Origin: Intestinimonas massiliensis (ex Afouda et al. 2020)
GTDB taxonomy: Bacteria > Bacillota > Clostridia > Oscillospirales > Oscillospiraceae
Assembly: GCF_001244995.1 (NCBI RefSeq)
Contig: NZ_LN869529.1
Location: forward strand, 785,264 to 849,263
DNA length: 64,000 bases
Direction of reading: 5' to 3'
Position numbers and translations under genes: made by a program. The first letter of the stretch is position 1. Every line of letters begins with the position of its first letter. Of this stretch, positions 1-8,435 are shown piece after piece. The notes under the pieces were generated by a model. The model made no database searches. It worked only from the letters and a program-made list of their open reading frames with translations, and had not been told where the DNA came from.

Positions 1-120
1 TGCCTGCGGCGGCGCGGCGTTCCCGTCCCCGGTCAGGGCGCGGGCGATGGACATGATCTGGCCCATGGCCTCCGGGTTGCCGAGTACGGCATTGAGTTGT
101 TCCGTGAAGTCGTCGGCCAT
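1..120 (-). CDS. Small helical protein of unknown function (3' end outside window)
   Basis: Only the first 40 codons lie in the window; the rest runs off the left edge. The ATG is at base 120 on the minus strand, with a GGAGGG ribosome binding site 8 bases upstream (129-134). The visible residues begin MADDFTEQLNAVLGNPEAMG and look like one amphipathic helix followed by a Gly/Ala/Pro-rich stretch. I do not recognise a named family. It lies directly downstream of another small helical protein (171-452) on the same strand and is probably co-transcribed with it. That the two are related is an inference from similar asparagine/methionine-rich helices, not from an alignment. Confidence 0.6.
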   Translation of the reverse strand, partial: MADDFTEQLNAVLGNPEAMGQIMSIARALTGDGNAAPPQA

Positions 121-170
121 GGTTTGATCCCTCCAATCCAGTGCCGGGGAACTTCAGGCGGGGGTGCCCG

Positions 171-452
171 TCATTTTCCCTGAATGGTCTTGTTGAGCTG
201 TTCTACCACCTTGGCGCCGTTTGGGTCCTTCATCAGACGGTCCATCAGGCCCATAAGCTGGGAGGTGTCTCCCTTCATGGCGGCCTCCGCCGCAGATTTC
301 AGGCCGCCGCCCGCGCTCTGGTTGAGGAGATTCATCAGATGCTGGGTCTCGGGGGCCTTGGCCAGGTTTTCCACCGCCGTCCTGTTCTTCAGAAGCTGGG
401 CGGCTTGAGGGCTTTTCATAAGGTCGTTCATGTTGGGCTGACGATTTGCCAT
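171..452 (-). CDS. Small helical protein of unknown function (93 aa)
   Basis: The start is set at the ATG at base 452, not 11 codons upstream, because AAGGAGG (461-467) sits 8 bases before it. The protein begins MANRQPNMNDLMKSPQAAQL, is rich in Leu, Met, Asn and Lys, and contains several short predicted helices. One carries a GDTSQLMGLMDRLMKDPNG-type segment that resembles the helix of the neighbouring partial protein. There is no signal peptide, membrane span or metal motif, so a soluble cytoplasmic protein is likely. Function unknown. It precedes the partial gene at 1-120 by about 50 bases and probably shares its transcript. Confidence 0.7.
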   Translation of the reverse strand: MANRQPNMNDLMKSPQAAQLLKNRTAVENLAKAPETQHLMNLLNQSAGGGLKSAAEAAMKGDTSQLMGLMDRLMKDPNGAKVVEQLNKTIQGK

Positions 453-588
453 GGCAGTTTCCTCCTTCGAAGGCGGTACGGCCACGCCGGTCCGCCGGTT
501 GGGGTTCCTAAATTTGGGTTCAAACTATTATATGTGCCGCGGCAGGTAAGGTGACTGCGCAGCGGCAGGTTCGGAAGAGAGGCACGAG

Positions 589-1056
589 ATGAAAGCAGTG
601 GTTTTTTCCGACTCCCATGGGGACACGGCTGCCATGCGGGAGGCGGTGGAGCGGGAGGCTCCCGATCAAATCCTCCACCTGGGGGATCTGGCCGGAGACG
701 CCGAGCGGCTGGGCATCCGGTTCCCCCAAATCCCGCTGGAATATGTCTGCGGCAACTGTGACGGCTTTAGCCTGGCGCCGGCTGTGCGGCTTTTGGAGCT
801 GCGGGGGCGGCGGGTCCTGATGATGCACGGGCATACCCATGGGGTAAAGACAGGCTATGGAGGCGCCATCGCCGCCGCCCGGCAGGTGGGCGCGGATATC
901 CTGCTGTTCGGCCACACACACCAGGCGTATGCCGAGCGGCTGGAGGACGGGCTATGGGTGATGAATCCCGGTAGCTGCCAGAGCTGGGGTAGGTCCACTT
1001 ACGGCGTTATTTTACTGGAAAAAATGGACACGCTGTGTTACACTGTACCAGTATAA
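589..1056 (+). CDS. YfcE/MJ0936-type metallophosphoesterase
   Basis: A 155-residue single-domain calcineurin-like phosphoesterase. The family uses two metal ions to hydrolyse phosphodiesters; the natural substrate is not evident here. Metal-ligand motifs are visible in order: SDSHGD near residues 7-12, HLGD near 30, GNCD near 56, MHGHTHG near 82-88 and FGHTH near 106-110. The length is typical of the YfcE group. It is the first gene of a likely three-gene unit with coaX and a MATE exporter, with no terminator between them. The start has a moderate GAGAGG-like ribosome binding site. Confidence 0.88.
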   Translation: MKAVVFSDSHGDTAAMREAVEREAPDQILHLGDLAGDAERLGIRFPQIPLEYVCGNCDGFSLAPAVRLLELRGRRVLMMHGHTHGVKTGYGGAIAAARQVGADILLFGHTHQAYAERLEDGLWVMNPGSCQSWGRSTYGVILLEKMDTLCYTVPV

Positions 1057-1100
1057 ACAGTATGAGCCCGCACATGGGAACATGCGGAGGAGGAAGTGCA

Positions 1101-1877
1101 ATGCTGCTTGCCATTGATGTTGGAAATACCAATATGGTTTTTGGCCTGATCGAAGGGGACGCTCTGACGGGGAGCTTCCGGCTGATGACCGACGCGAACC
1201 GCACCTCGGATGAGATCGGGCTGGCGGCCTGGGACTACTTCCAGCGCTTCGGGCTGAAGACGGAGGATGTGGAGGACGTCATCATCGCCTCAGTGGTTCC
1301 CCAGGTCATGCACACGCTTTCCAACGCCATCATCAAATACTTCAACAAGACCCCCATCATTGTGGACGACGGAGTAGATCCCGGCCTGCCCTACGGTGTC
1401 AGCGGTGACGAACGGCTGGGCCCGGACCGGGCGGTGGCCTGTATCGGGGCCATGGCCAAGTACGGAGCGCCTCTGATCGTGTTGGACTTCGGGACAGCCA
1501 CGACGTTGGACGCAGTCAACCAGGCCGGGGAGTACATGGGCGGCTGCATCACCGCGGGAGTGCGCATCGCGGCCGACGCTCTGTTTACGCAGACCGCCAT
1601 GCTGCCTAAGGTGGAGCTGGTCAAACCGGACACGGTTCTGGGCTGCACTGCTGTGGGACAGATCCAGGCCGGAGCAGTGGTCGGCTATATCGGCGCCATG
1701 GAATACCTCATCCGGGAGGCAAAACGGGAGCTGGGCGGCGGCGATATCCGGGTGGTGGCTACCGGCGGACTGGCCCGGCTGATCGCGGACAACACCGGGC
1801 TCATCGATGATGTGGACCCGAGTCTCATCCTGGAGGGACTGCTCCTCATCTATAAGCGGTACAAGGAACAGGCGTAA
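1101..1877 (+). CDS. coaX: Type III pantothenate kinase
   Basis: Phosphorylates pantothenate with ATP, the first step of coenzyme A synthesis; type III enzymes are insensitive to CoA feedback. The start is the ATG at 1101, because GGAGGAAG lies just upstream and the protein then begins with the family hallmark LLAIDVGNTNMVFG (phosphate-binding DxGN loop). Later ASKHA-fold motifs are GPDRAVA near residue 108, DFGTATTLD near 130 and ATGGLA near 220. The length of 258 residues is normal. It lies 44 bases after the phosphoesterase and 41 before the MATE gene, so co-transcription is likely. Confidence 0.96.
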   Translation: MLLAIDVGNTNMVFGLIEGDALTGSFRLMTDANRTSDEIGLAAWDYFQRFGLKTEDVEDVIIASVVPQVMHTLSNAIIKYFNKTPIIVDDGVDPGLPYGVSGDERLGPDRAVACIGAMAKYGAPLIVLDFGTATTLDAVNQAGEYMGGCITAGVRIAADALFTQTAMLPKVELVKPDTVLGCTAVGQIQAGAVVGYIGAMEYLIREAKRELGGGDIRVVATGGLARLIADNTGLIDDVDPSLILEGLLLIYKRYKEQA

Positions 1878-1918
1878 GGGCGGCGTGCCGCCGATAAAAG
1901 AGGGAAGGGGGGGTACCC

Positions 1919-3292
1919 ATGCCGGAGCAGGAAATGGATATGACCCGCGGCAGCCCCATGCGGCTCATGGTGCGCTTTTCCCTGCCGCTGCTCTTTGGGA
2001 ATGCGCTGGAGCAGTTCTATAACATGGTGGATAGCTGGGTCGTGGGAAATTTTGTGGGGACCTCCGCCATGGCGGCGGTAGGCATTGCCTTTCCCATTAT
2101 CTTTTTACTCACCTCGCTGTTTATCGGAATGGCTGTGGGCACCAGCATCCTGATCGCGCAGTTTTTCGGCGCAGGGGACCGGGACGGGGTCCGCCGGTCG
2201 GTGGACACGGTGTACGGCGCGCTGATGGTGAGCATCTTGCCGCTGACCCTGCTGGCTCTGCTGGCCTCCGGCCCCATCCTGCGGCTTATCCAGGTGCCGG
2301 AGAGCGTATATGAGGAAGCCCATATCTATTTGATGGTGGTTTTTGCCGGAATCATCGGCAATCTGGGCTATAACGTCAATGCCGGTATCCTTCAGGGGTT
2401 AGGTGACAGCCGGACGCCGCTGCTTTTTCTGTCGGTGGCCTGCGGCATCAACATCGTGCTGGATCTCCTGTTCGTGCTGGTGTTCCATTGGGGCGTGTTC
2501 GGTGTGGCGTTGGCCACCATTCTGGCCCAGTGCTTTTCCTGGATATTTGGTGTTTTTCACATCAACCGGACCTATAAGAACTTCCGCATCTGCCTTTTCA
2601 GAAGCCCCATGGATCGGGGACTGCTGAAGCGGGTCCTGCGGCTGGGCATACCCTCTGGCATCCAGCAGTGCCAACTGGCGGTGGCGGTCTTGGTGATCCA
2701 GGCCCTGATCAACAGCTTTGGTGAGGCCTTCGCTGCCGGGTTTTCAGCGGCCAATAAAATTGATACTTTCGCCTTCATGCCGGTGGACAGCTTTTGCCTG
2801 GCAGTCACCACCTACGTGGGCCAGAACGTAGGGGCCGGTCGGCTGGATCGGGTGAAGGATGGGGTGCGGAAGTCGCTGCTCCTGTGCGTGGGGACCTGCC
2901 TGGTCATTTCAGTGCTGGTGGTACCCAATTCGGCGTGGCTCATCTCCATCTTCAATAAGGACCCGGCGGTTATTGCGGCGGGACAGGCCTATTTGGTGCG
3001 GGTGCTGTCCACTATGTGGCTACTGTCCATTATGTATCCGCTCAACAACGCCCTCCGGGGCGCGGGCGCATCGGTGGTGCCGATGGTGTCCAGTATTGTG
3101 GCCCTGTGGGGGGCGCGGGTGCCGGCGGCCTATGTACTGGCCCATTTCTTTGGCAAAGAGAACCTCTACTGGGCCTATCCCATCGGCTGGACGGTGGGGA
3201 TCGTCATCTCCGGGACCGTATACCTCCGGGGCAAGTGGAAGCTAAAATGCGCGGCTGGCCTGGAGTCTGTGCCAGATCCCGTGGAAGACTAA
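1919..3292 (+). CDS. MATE family multidrug/metabolite exporter
   Basis: A 457-residue integral membrane protein with about twelve hydrophobic helices in two similar halves, as expected for MATE exporters that expel cationic compounds using Na+ or H+ gradients. The N-terminus contains a GSPMRLMVRFSLPLLFGNAL-type segment, and the first helices carry NMVDSWVVGNFVG, the usual opening of the clostridial NorM/DinF-like group. A purine-rich AGGGAAGGGGGG tract precedes the ATG. The substrate cannot be predicted. The gene ends at a strong bidirectional terminator (3296-3333) shared with the convergent CAT-like gene. Confidence 0.92.
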   Translation: MPEQEMDMTRGSPMRLMVRFSLPLLFGNALEQFYNMVDSWVVGNFVGTSAMAAVGIAFPIIFLLTSLFIGMAVGTSILIAQFFGAGDRDGVRRSVDTVYGALMVSILPLTLLALLASGPILRLIQVPESVYEEAHIYLMVVFAGIIGNLGYNVNAGILQGLGDSRTPLLFLSVACGINIVLDLLFVLVFHWGVFGVALATILAQCFSWIFGVFHINRTYKNFRICLFRSPMDRGLLKRVLRLGIPSGIQQCQLAVAVLVIQALINSFGEAFAAGFSAANKIDTFAFMPVDSFCLAVTTYVGQNVGAGRLDRVKDGVRKSLLLCVGTCLVISVLVVPNSAWLISIFNKDPAVIAAGQAYLVRVLSTMWLLSIMYPLNNALRGAGASVVPMVSSIVALWGARVPAAYVLAHFFGKENLYWAYPIGWTVGIVISGTVYLRGKWKLKCAAGLESVPDPVED

Positions 3293-3295
3293 ACG

Positions 3296-3333
3296 AGCGC
3301 GCCGCGAAACAACTGTTTCGCGGCGCGCTTTTC
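3296..3333. terminator. Bidirectional intrinsic terminator
   Basis: Fifteen-base-pair perfect stem (3296-3310 with 3315-3329) with an AACT loop, followed by TTTTC on the plus strand. It separates the convergent MATE gene and the CAT-like gene. Confidence 0.85.
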
Positions 3334-3356
3334 GGTCGGAAGTAGTGTAAAGGACG

Positions 3357-3995
3357 TTACAGCCCCGGGGCAAGCTGGTCCAGAAGGCCCTGGACCGCCT
3401 GGAGAAGCTGGGCGACATGCCACCCATCCAGCAGCCGGTGATTGAGCTGAACGGCATAGGGGAGGATAAGCCGCCCATTTCGCTCTTCATATTTGCCCCA
3501 GGTGATGCGGGGGATGGAGTCGTCTGGGTCGCAGTCCATCTCGTTGGAGAGTGAAGTAAAGGAGAACCAGGGTGTGCAGGAGATGTAGACCAGATCATCC
3601 CGGTTCTCCTGCTGAGCGTCGGGAAAGGGTTCCTTCTGAGTTAAGACCTGTTCCTCCGCCCGGCGGCAGAAAGCCTCCATTGTTCCGTCCAGAGGAACGT
3701 TGACTATTTTGATCAAGTGGGTGTCTTCATCCAGCACCACAAAACTGGGGTGAAGCCTGTCGTGGCGGACGATCCGATCCCCGCGGATTTTATAGAGGAA
3801 ATCAGGCAGGCCGTTCATGGCTGTCAGGGTCGCATAGATAAGGGCGTAGTAGAAGGACAGTCCGTGTGCTTTGACATAAGACCGGAGGTTGGTCACGTCC
3901 AGGGATAGGGTCACGCCATAAAACGGGAAAGAGAGGCTGGAGAAAAAGCGAAAATGCTCTTTTCTCGGCCAGGAATGAAAGTCAATGTATTCCAA
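3357..3995 (-). CDS. Chloramphenicol acetyltransferase-like (CatA superfamily) acetyltransferase
   Basis: A 212-residue protein of the trimeric CAT fold, which moves an acetyl group from acetyl-CoA to a hydroxyl acceptor. The catalytic H-x3-D-G motif is present as NHRLLDGWH near the C-terminus, and the start DLEYIDFHSWPRKEHF resembles CatA N-termini. I chose a TTG start at 3995: AAGGAAGG lies 8 bases upstream, the family begins here, and the in-frame ATG 31 codons upstream lies deep inside nth. The reading frame begins just after the nth stop codon, so translation is probably coupled. Whether it acts on chloramphenicol cannot be told; many chromosomal members are uncharacterised. Confidence 0.82.
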   Translation of the reverse strand: MEYIDFHSWPRKEHFRFFSSLSFPFYGVTLSLDVTNLRSYVKAHGLSFYYALIYATLTAMNGLPDFLYKIRGDRIVRHDRLHPSFVVLDEDTHLIKIVNVPLDGTMEAFCRRAEEQVLTQKEPFPDAQQENRDDLVYISCTPWFSFTSLSNEMDCDPDDSIPRITWGKYEERNGRLILPYAVQLNHRLLDGWHVAQLLQAVQGLLDQLAPGL

Positions 3996-3996
3996 A

Positions 3997-4641
3997 TCAT
4001 GCGCCTTCCTTGCGGAAAAAGTCGCACCAGGGCCGCAGGGTGCAGTTGGGACAGTCAGGCTTCCGCGCCATGCAGACCGCCCGGCCATGGAGGACCAGCC
4101 GGTGGCAGAAGTCGTTGGATTCCTCCGGAGGCAGGATTGCCCGGAGCTGCTGCTCCACCTTGCCCGGGTCTTTGGTGCCGTCGGTGAGACCCAGCTTGCC
4201 GGAGATCCGGATACAGTGGGTGTCCGCCACCACTACCCCCGGCTTGTGGTAGATGTCCCCTAAAATGAGGTTGGCTGTCTTGCGGCCCACCCCGGGGAGG
4301 CGCAGCAGGTCCTCCATGGTGTCGGGGACTCTGCCGCCGTACTCCTCCAGAAGCATCCGGGAGGCGGCGACGATATCCCGAGCCTTGGCACGGAAGAAGC
4401 CGGTGGAGTGGATGTATTCCTCCACCTCGGTCACATCGGCGCTGGCCAGGGACTCCAGGGTGGGGAACCGGGCGAAGAGGGCGGGCGTGACTAGGTTCAC
4501 CCGCTCGTCGGTGCACTGGGCGGCCAGGCGGACGGAGAAGAGCAGTTCATAGTCTTTGGGGTAATCCAGTGAGCAGATGCCGTCGGGATAGCGTATTTTC
4601 AGCTCCTCAATGATATGCAGCACGTCAGCTTTTTTCTTCAT
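3997..4641 (-). CDS. nth: Endonuclease III (DNA glycosylase/AP lyase)
   Basis: Removes oxidised pyrimidines and cleaves abasic sites in base excision repair. The 214-residue protein has the helix-hairpin-helix LPGVGRKTAN with the catalytic Lys, the conserved Asp in VVADTHC, and the C-terminal iron-sulfur ligands with C-x6-C-x2-C-x5-C spacing (CMARKPDCPNCTLRPWC). AAAGGA precedes the ATG. A -10-like TATGAT/GATAAT cluster lies upstream near 4675-4685, but I see no convincing -35. The gene overlaps the start region of the CAT-like gene. Confidence 0.96.
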   Translation of the reverse strand: MKKKADVLHIIEELKIRYPDGICSLDYPKDYELLFSVRLAAQCTDERVNLVTPALFARFPTLESLASADVTEVEEYIHSTGFFRAKARDIVAASRMLLEEYGGRVPDTMEDLLRLPGVGRKTANLILGDIYHKPGVVVADTHCIRISGKLGLTDGTKDPGKVEQQLRAILPPEESNDFCHRLVLHGRAVCMARKPDCPNCTLRPWCDFFRKEGA

Positions 4642-4731
4642 ATGTGGGATTCCTTTCTTTTGTGTCGATTCATGGTATTATCATACCATAAACGGCGGTG
4701 AAATGCGACGGCCTTTTTCTGAGTATGACAG

Positions 4732-4760
4732 TTGTATTTCCTGGGAAGGTCCGGTATAAT
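4732..4760 (+). promoter_or_regulatory. Sigma-A promoter of glyA
   Basis: TTGTAT (4732-4737), 17-base spacer, TATAAT (4755-4760), about 50 bases before the glyA start. Confidence 0.75.
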
Positions 4761-4811
4761 ACCGATATATCGCTTTGACACATTACTTACTTAAGGAGAG
4801 GTGCGACGGCA

Positions 4812-6053
4812 ATGGTTCAAGAAATGATCGACTTTCTGACTGCCAGCGATCCCGAGATCGGGGCTTCCGTGGCGGCCGAGCTGGCCCGCCAGAGACGGAA
4901 CATCGAGCTTATCGCCTCCGAAAACATCGTCAGCGAGGCGGTGCTGGTGGCCATGGGGACAGTGCTGACCAACAAGTACGCCGAAGGCTACCCCGGCAAG
5001 CGGTACTACGGCGGCTGCCAGGAGGTGGACGTGGCGGAGAACATCGCCCGCGATCGGGCCTGCAAGCTCTTCGGCGCCGACCACGCCAATGTACAGCCCC
5101 ACTCCGGCGCCCAGGCCAACTTTGCCGTCTATCAGGCCCTGTGTGAGCACGGCGACACCGTGCTGGGCATGGATCTGGGCAACGGCGGACACCTGACCCA
5201 CGGCTCTCCCGTAAACTTCTCCGGCAAGAACTACCATATGGTGGCCTATGGCCTGGACGACAGGGGCTACATTGACTACGACCAGGTCCGCGATCTGGCC
5301 CGGCAGCACAAGCCCAAGATGATCATTGCCGGCGCCTCCGCCTACCCCCGTATCATCGACTTTAAGGCCTTTGCCGACATCGCCCACGAGGTGGGCGCTT
5401 ATCTCTTCGTGGACATGGCCCACATCGCCGGTTTGGTGGCCGCCGGGCTCCACCCCTCGCCCGTGCCCTATGCCGACGTGGTTACCACCACCACCCACAA
5501 GACCCTGCGGGGTCCCCGGGGCGGCATGATCCTCTGCAAGGAGGAATTGGCCAAGAAGATCGACTCCGCCATTTTCCCAGGCTCCCAGGGCGGCCCGCTG
5601 ATGCACATCATCGCCGCCAAGGCGGTGGCGCTGGGCGAGGCGCTCAAGCCGGAGTTCAAGGATTATCAGGGCCGTATCGTCAAAAACGCCCAGGCGCTGG
5701 CCGCCTCTCTGACCGCGTCCGGCTTTGATCTGGTCTCGGGCGGCACCGACAACCACCTGATGCTGGTGGACCTGCGCAAGGCGGGCATTACCGGCAAGGA
5801 GCTGGAGAAGCGTCTGGACGAGGTGCACATCACCGTCAACAAGAACGCCATCCCCAATGACCCGGAGAAGCCCTTTGTCACCAGCGGCATCCGTGTGGGC
5901 ACCCCTGCCGTCACGACCCGCGGCATGGGCGAGGCGGATATGAAAGTCATCGGCCAGTTGATCTGGGAGACGGCTACCGATTTTGACGCCAAGGCGGACG
6001 CCATTCGGGAGACCGTGGCGGGCCTGTGCGGAAAGTATCCCCTTTACGAGTAA
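4812..6053 (+). CDS. glyA: Serine hydroxymethyltransferase
   Basis: PLP enzyme that interconverts serine and glycine while charging tetrahydrofolate with a one-carbon unit, feeding purine, thymidylate and methionine synthesis. The 413-residue length is standard. Visible motifs are NIELIASEN near residue 33, the substrate/PLP region HSGAQAN near 97, and the Schiff-base lysine in [14 protein letters not shown] near residue 229. AAGGAGAGG precedes the ATG. It is monocistronic, with its own promoter (4732-4760) and terminator (6070-6104). Confidence 0.98.
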   Translation: MVQEMIDFLTASDPEIGASVAAELARQRRNIELIASENIVSEAVLVAMGTVLTNKYAEGYPGKRYYGGCQEVDVAENIARDRACKLFGADHANVQPHSGAQANFAVYQALCEHGDTVLGMDLGNGGHLTHGSPVNFSGKNYHMVAYGLDDRGYIDYDQVRDLARQHKPKMIIAGASAYPRIIDFKAFADIAHEVGAYLFVDMAHIAGLVAAGLHPSPVPYADVVTTTTHKTLRGPRGGMILCKEELAKKIDSAIFPGSQGGPLMHIIAAKAVALGEALKPEFKDYQGRIVKNAQALAASLTASGFDLVSGGTDNHLMLVDLRKAGITGKELEKRLDEVHITVNKNAIPNDPEKPFVTSGIRVGTPAVTTRGMGEADMKVIGQLIWETATDFDAKADAIRETVAGLCGKYPLYE

Positions 6054-6069
6054 TCGAACGTATGTTAGA

Positions 6070-6104
6070 ATAGGGCAAACGGGGCGACCGTTTGCCCTAT
6101 TTTT
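6070..6104 (+). terminator. Intrinsic terminator after glyA
   Basis: Thirteen-base-pair stem (6070-6082 with 6088-6100), GGCGA loop, T5 tail. It ends only 13 bases before the rarA start codon. Confidence 0.88.
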
Positions 6105-6116
6105 GCAGAAGGAGGG

Positions 6117-7394
6117 ATGGCGATGGCATACCGGCCGTTGGCGGATGAAATTCGACCCACCAGCCTGGACGAGGTGGTGGGTCAAAGGCATATCCTGGGG
6201 GAGGGCGGCCTGCTCCGGCGCCTGATCGAGCGTGGGGACATCCCCAATATGGTATTTTACGGCCCGTCCGGTACCGGCAAGACCACAGTGGCCAATATCA
6301 TTGCCGCACGGACCAACCGGACCCTGCGGCGGATCAACGCCACCACCGGCTCGCTGTCTGACATCAAGGAAGTCATCGCAGACGTGGGCACCATGCTGGC
6401 GCCCAACGGCATCCTGCTCTATCTGGATGAGATCCAGTACTTTAACAAAAAACAGCAGCAGTCCCTGCTGGAGGTCATCGAACGAGGGGATGTGACCCTC
6501 ATCGCCTCCACAACGGAAAACCCGTACTTCTATGTCTATAACGCCGTCCTGAGCCGTTCCACTGTCTTTGAATTCAAGCCCATTGAGGCAGATGACGTGC
6601 TCCCGGCGGTGGACCGGGGCATGGCCCTGATGGGGGAGCGCCTGGGGGCGGAGGTAAGCTGTGAGGACGGGGTGCGGGAGCACATCGCCTCCTGCTGCGG
6701 CGGCGATGTGCGCAAAGCCATGAATGCCGTAGAGCTGCTGCTCAGCGCTGCCAAGCGCAGGGAAGGAAAACTCCTTGTCACAATGGAGGACACCAAAATG
6801 GCAGCCCAGCGCTCCGCCATGCGATATGACCGGGCGGGAGACGACCACTACGACATCCTCTCCGCCCTCCAGAAGTCCATCCGCGGTTCCGACCCGGACG
6901 CCGCCTGCCACTACCTGGCCCGTCTGCTGGAGGCGGGAGACCTGATTTCCGCCTGCCGCCGCCTGATGGTCATCGCCTGTGAGGATGTGGGCCTGGCTTA
7001 CCCACAGGTCATCCCCATCGTCAAGGCCTGTGTGGACGCGGCCAACATGCTGGGGCTGCCCGAGGCCCGTATCCCCCTGGGGGACGCGGCGGTCCTCATG
7101 GCGACCGCGCCGAAGTCCAACTCCGCGCACCTTGCGCTGGATGCGGCCATGGCGGATGTGCGGGCGGGCAGGACGGGGGATTATCCCCGTCACTTACAGA
7201 ACGTTCATGCGGATTCCACCGGCTTGGAGCGGGAACAGGGCTACCTGTATCCCCATAACTTCCCGCATCACTATGTGAAGCAGCAATACCTGCCGGACCA
7301 GTTGGCGGGGGTCCGGTACTACGAATACGGCGAGAACAAGACCGAGCAGGCGGCCAAGCAGTACTGGGACCGCATCAAAGGAGAGACGGATTAG
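6117..7394 (+). CDS. rarA: Replication-associated recombination protein A (MgsA/RarA AAA+ ATPase)
   Basis: A clamp-loader-related AAA+ ATPase acting at stalled replication forks. In its 425 residues the Walker A is GPSGTGKTT near residue 50, Walker B is LLYLDEIQYF near 100, and the arginine-finger region STTENPYF is near 128. The C-terminal half matches the RarA tetramerisation region (ACEDVGLAYPQ, PKSNSAHLALDAAM, HYVKQQYLPDQ). AAGGAGGG precedes ATGGCGATG, so the start could be 6117 or 6123. It converges on the S1-domain gene, and the two stop codons overlap in four bases (7391-7394). Confidence 0.95.
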   Translation: MAMAYRPLADEIRPTSLDEVVGQRHILGEGGLLRRLIERGDIPNMVFYGPSGTGKTTVANIIAARTNRTLRRINATTGSLSDIKEVIADVGTMLAPNGILLYLDEIQYFNKKQQQSLLEVIERGDVTLIASTTENPYFYVYNAVLSRSTVFEFKPIEADDVLPAVDRGMALMGERLGAEVSCEDGVREHIASCCGGDVRKAMNAVELLLSAAKRREGKLLVTMEDTKMAAQRSAMRYDRAGDDHYDILSALQKSIRGSDPDAACHYLARLLEAGDLISACRRLMVIACEDVGLAYPQVIPIVKACVDAANMLGLPEARIPLGDAAVLMATAPKSNSAHLALDAAMADVRAGRTGDYPRHLQNVHADSTGLEREQGYLYPHNFPHHYVKQQYLPDQLAGVRYYEYGENKTEQAAKQYWDRIKGETD

Positions 7395-8326
7395 CCACCG
7401 AACACCGTCTCCATCCCCGATTTGGCGCAGCTCTCGGGGGCATAGCGCCAGCGCGTCAGGGTGCCGCCGGTGATGTAATAGGTAAGCGGAGGCGGTGCAG
7501 GCTCGGCAGGCAGCCGGTCGATGACCAGCAGCTTGATTTTCATCCGCTCGGGCAGGACCGCCTTGAGGTAGACCGATACCCGGTCCCCTTCCTGTAGCGC
7601 GGCGCGGGGCTCGGCCAGGCCGGAGAGGTTGGGAAACAGCTCGATGAAGGCGCCGTAATCCTTAATGCCCCGGACATAGCCGGACACGGTCATGCCGGGG
7701 GAGAGGCGGGCGGCGTTCTCCTGCCAGGTGCCCAGCAGCTCCCGGTGGGTCAGCTTGACCCGGCCCAGCTCCGGCTCGGTGTCCAGAACGGCCGTGAGGA
7801 TCTCCTGCCCCACGGTGAAGCGGCAGCCCGGATGGGGGATGCGGGAGACGGAAATGCGCTCGATGCCGATCATCGACACCAGCCCGCAGCCGATGTCTAC
7901 GAAGGCGCCGAAGGGTTCCAGATGGGTGACGGTGGCGGGGATGACCATGCCGGGGCGCAGCCGCTCCATGAGGGCCTCCTGAGCCTGAAGCTGGGCCCTG
8001 CGCCGGGAGAGAACGATGCGGAGATCCGGCTCTTCTCCTTCCACGGACTCTACTGTGAAGCAGACAGGCTTTCCGACCCTGGAGAGGATGGCAATTTCCC
8101 GGGTGGTGCCTTCGGAAATGCCCAGGGCGGCCTGGTCCCGGGGGATCCGGCCGGTATAGGGCCCCAGTCGGACGATGAGGTCGTGGTTGGCGTCGCAGAG
8201 GAGGACGCGCCCTTCCAAAATGGCGCCCCGGTCCCGTGCGGCCAGCAGGCCGCCCTTGGAGGCGCAGGCGGCCAGGTTATCCGGGGCGGACAGGCGTCGG
8301 CCCTCGGGCAGATAGCGGTCCAACAT
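7391..8326 (-). CDS. S1 RNA-binding domain protein (RpsA-like)
   Basis: A 311-residue protein with three S1/OB-like segments: a divergent one near residues 35-75 (GAILEGRVLLCDANHDLIV), a clear one near 123-197 (LRPGMVIPATVTHLEPFGAF) and another near 207-268 (LSPGMTVSGYVRGIKDYGAF). It probably binds RNA in the cytoplasm. It is much shorter than Gram-negative ribosomal S1, and such clostridial proteins are often labelled S1-like without proof of ribosomal function. It overlaps the end of rarA by four bases, tail to tail. The upstream bases contain AAGAAAGGAATG, a usable ribosome binding site. Confidence 0.85.
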   Translation of the reverse strand: MLDRYLPEGRRLSAPDNLAACASKGGLLAARDRGAILEGRVLLCDANHDLIVRLGPYTGRIPRDQAALGISEGTTREIAILSRVGKPVCFTVESVEGEEPDLRIVLSRRRAQLQAQEALMERLRPGMVIPATVTHLEPFGAFVDIGCGLVSMIGIERISVSRIPHPGCRFTVGQEILTAVLDTEPELGRVKLTHRELLGTWQENAARLSPGMTVSGYVRGIKDYGAFIELFPNLSGLAEPRAALQEGDRVSVYLKAVLPERMKIKLLVIDRLPAEPAPPPLTYYITGGTLTRWRYAPESCAKSGMETVFGG

Positions 8327-8406
8327 GGCTCACATTCCTTTCTCTTGTCCACGCGCGGAGAGCGATGGAGGCTGATAGGCCACTATATGCGCTGGCGGAG
8401 AAGGAA

Positions 8407-8435
8407 TTGACAGGGGACAAGGTGAAACCTATAAT
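8407..8435 (+). promoter_or_regulatory. Perfect consensus sigma-A promoter before repeat element
   Basis: TTGACA (8407-8412), 17-base spacer, TATAAT (8430-8435): an exact match to consensus. The -35 lies in unique sequence, and the -10 is the first six bases of repeat copy 1. The expected transcript start, near 8442, is just before the first hairpin. Confidence 0.85.

Noticed and set aside
4791-7193. 800-codon open frame on the minus strand opposite glyA and rarA
   Set aside because: It is the antisense shadow of two highly GC-biased core genes, has His/Gly/Val-rich nonsense composition, and contains no recognisable domain.
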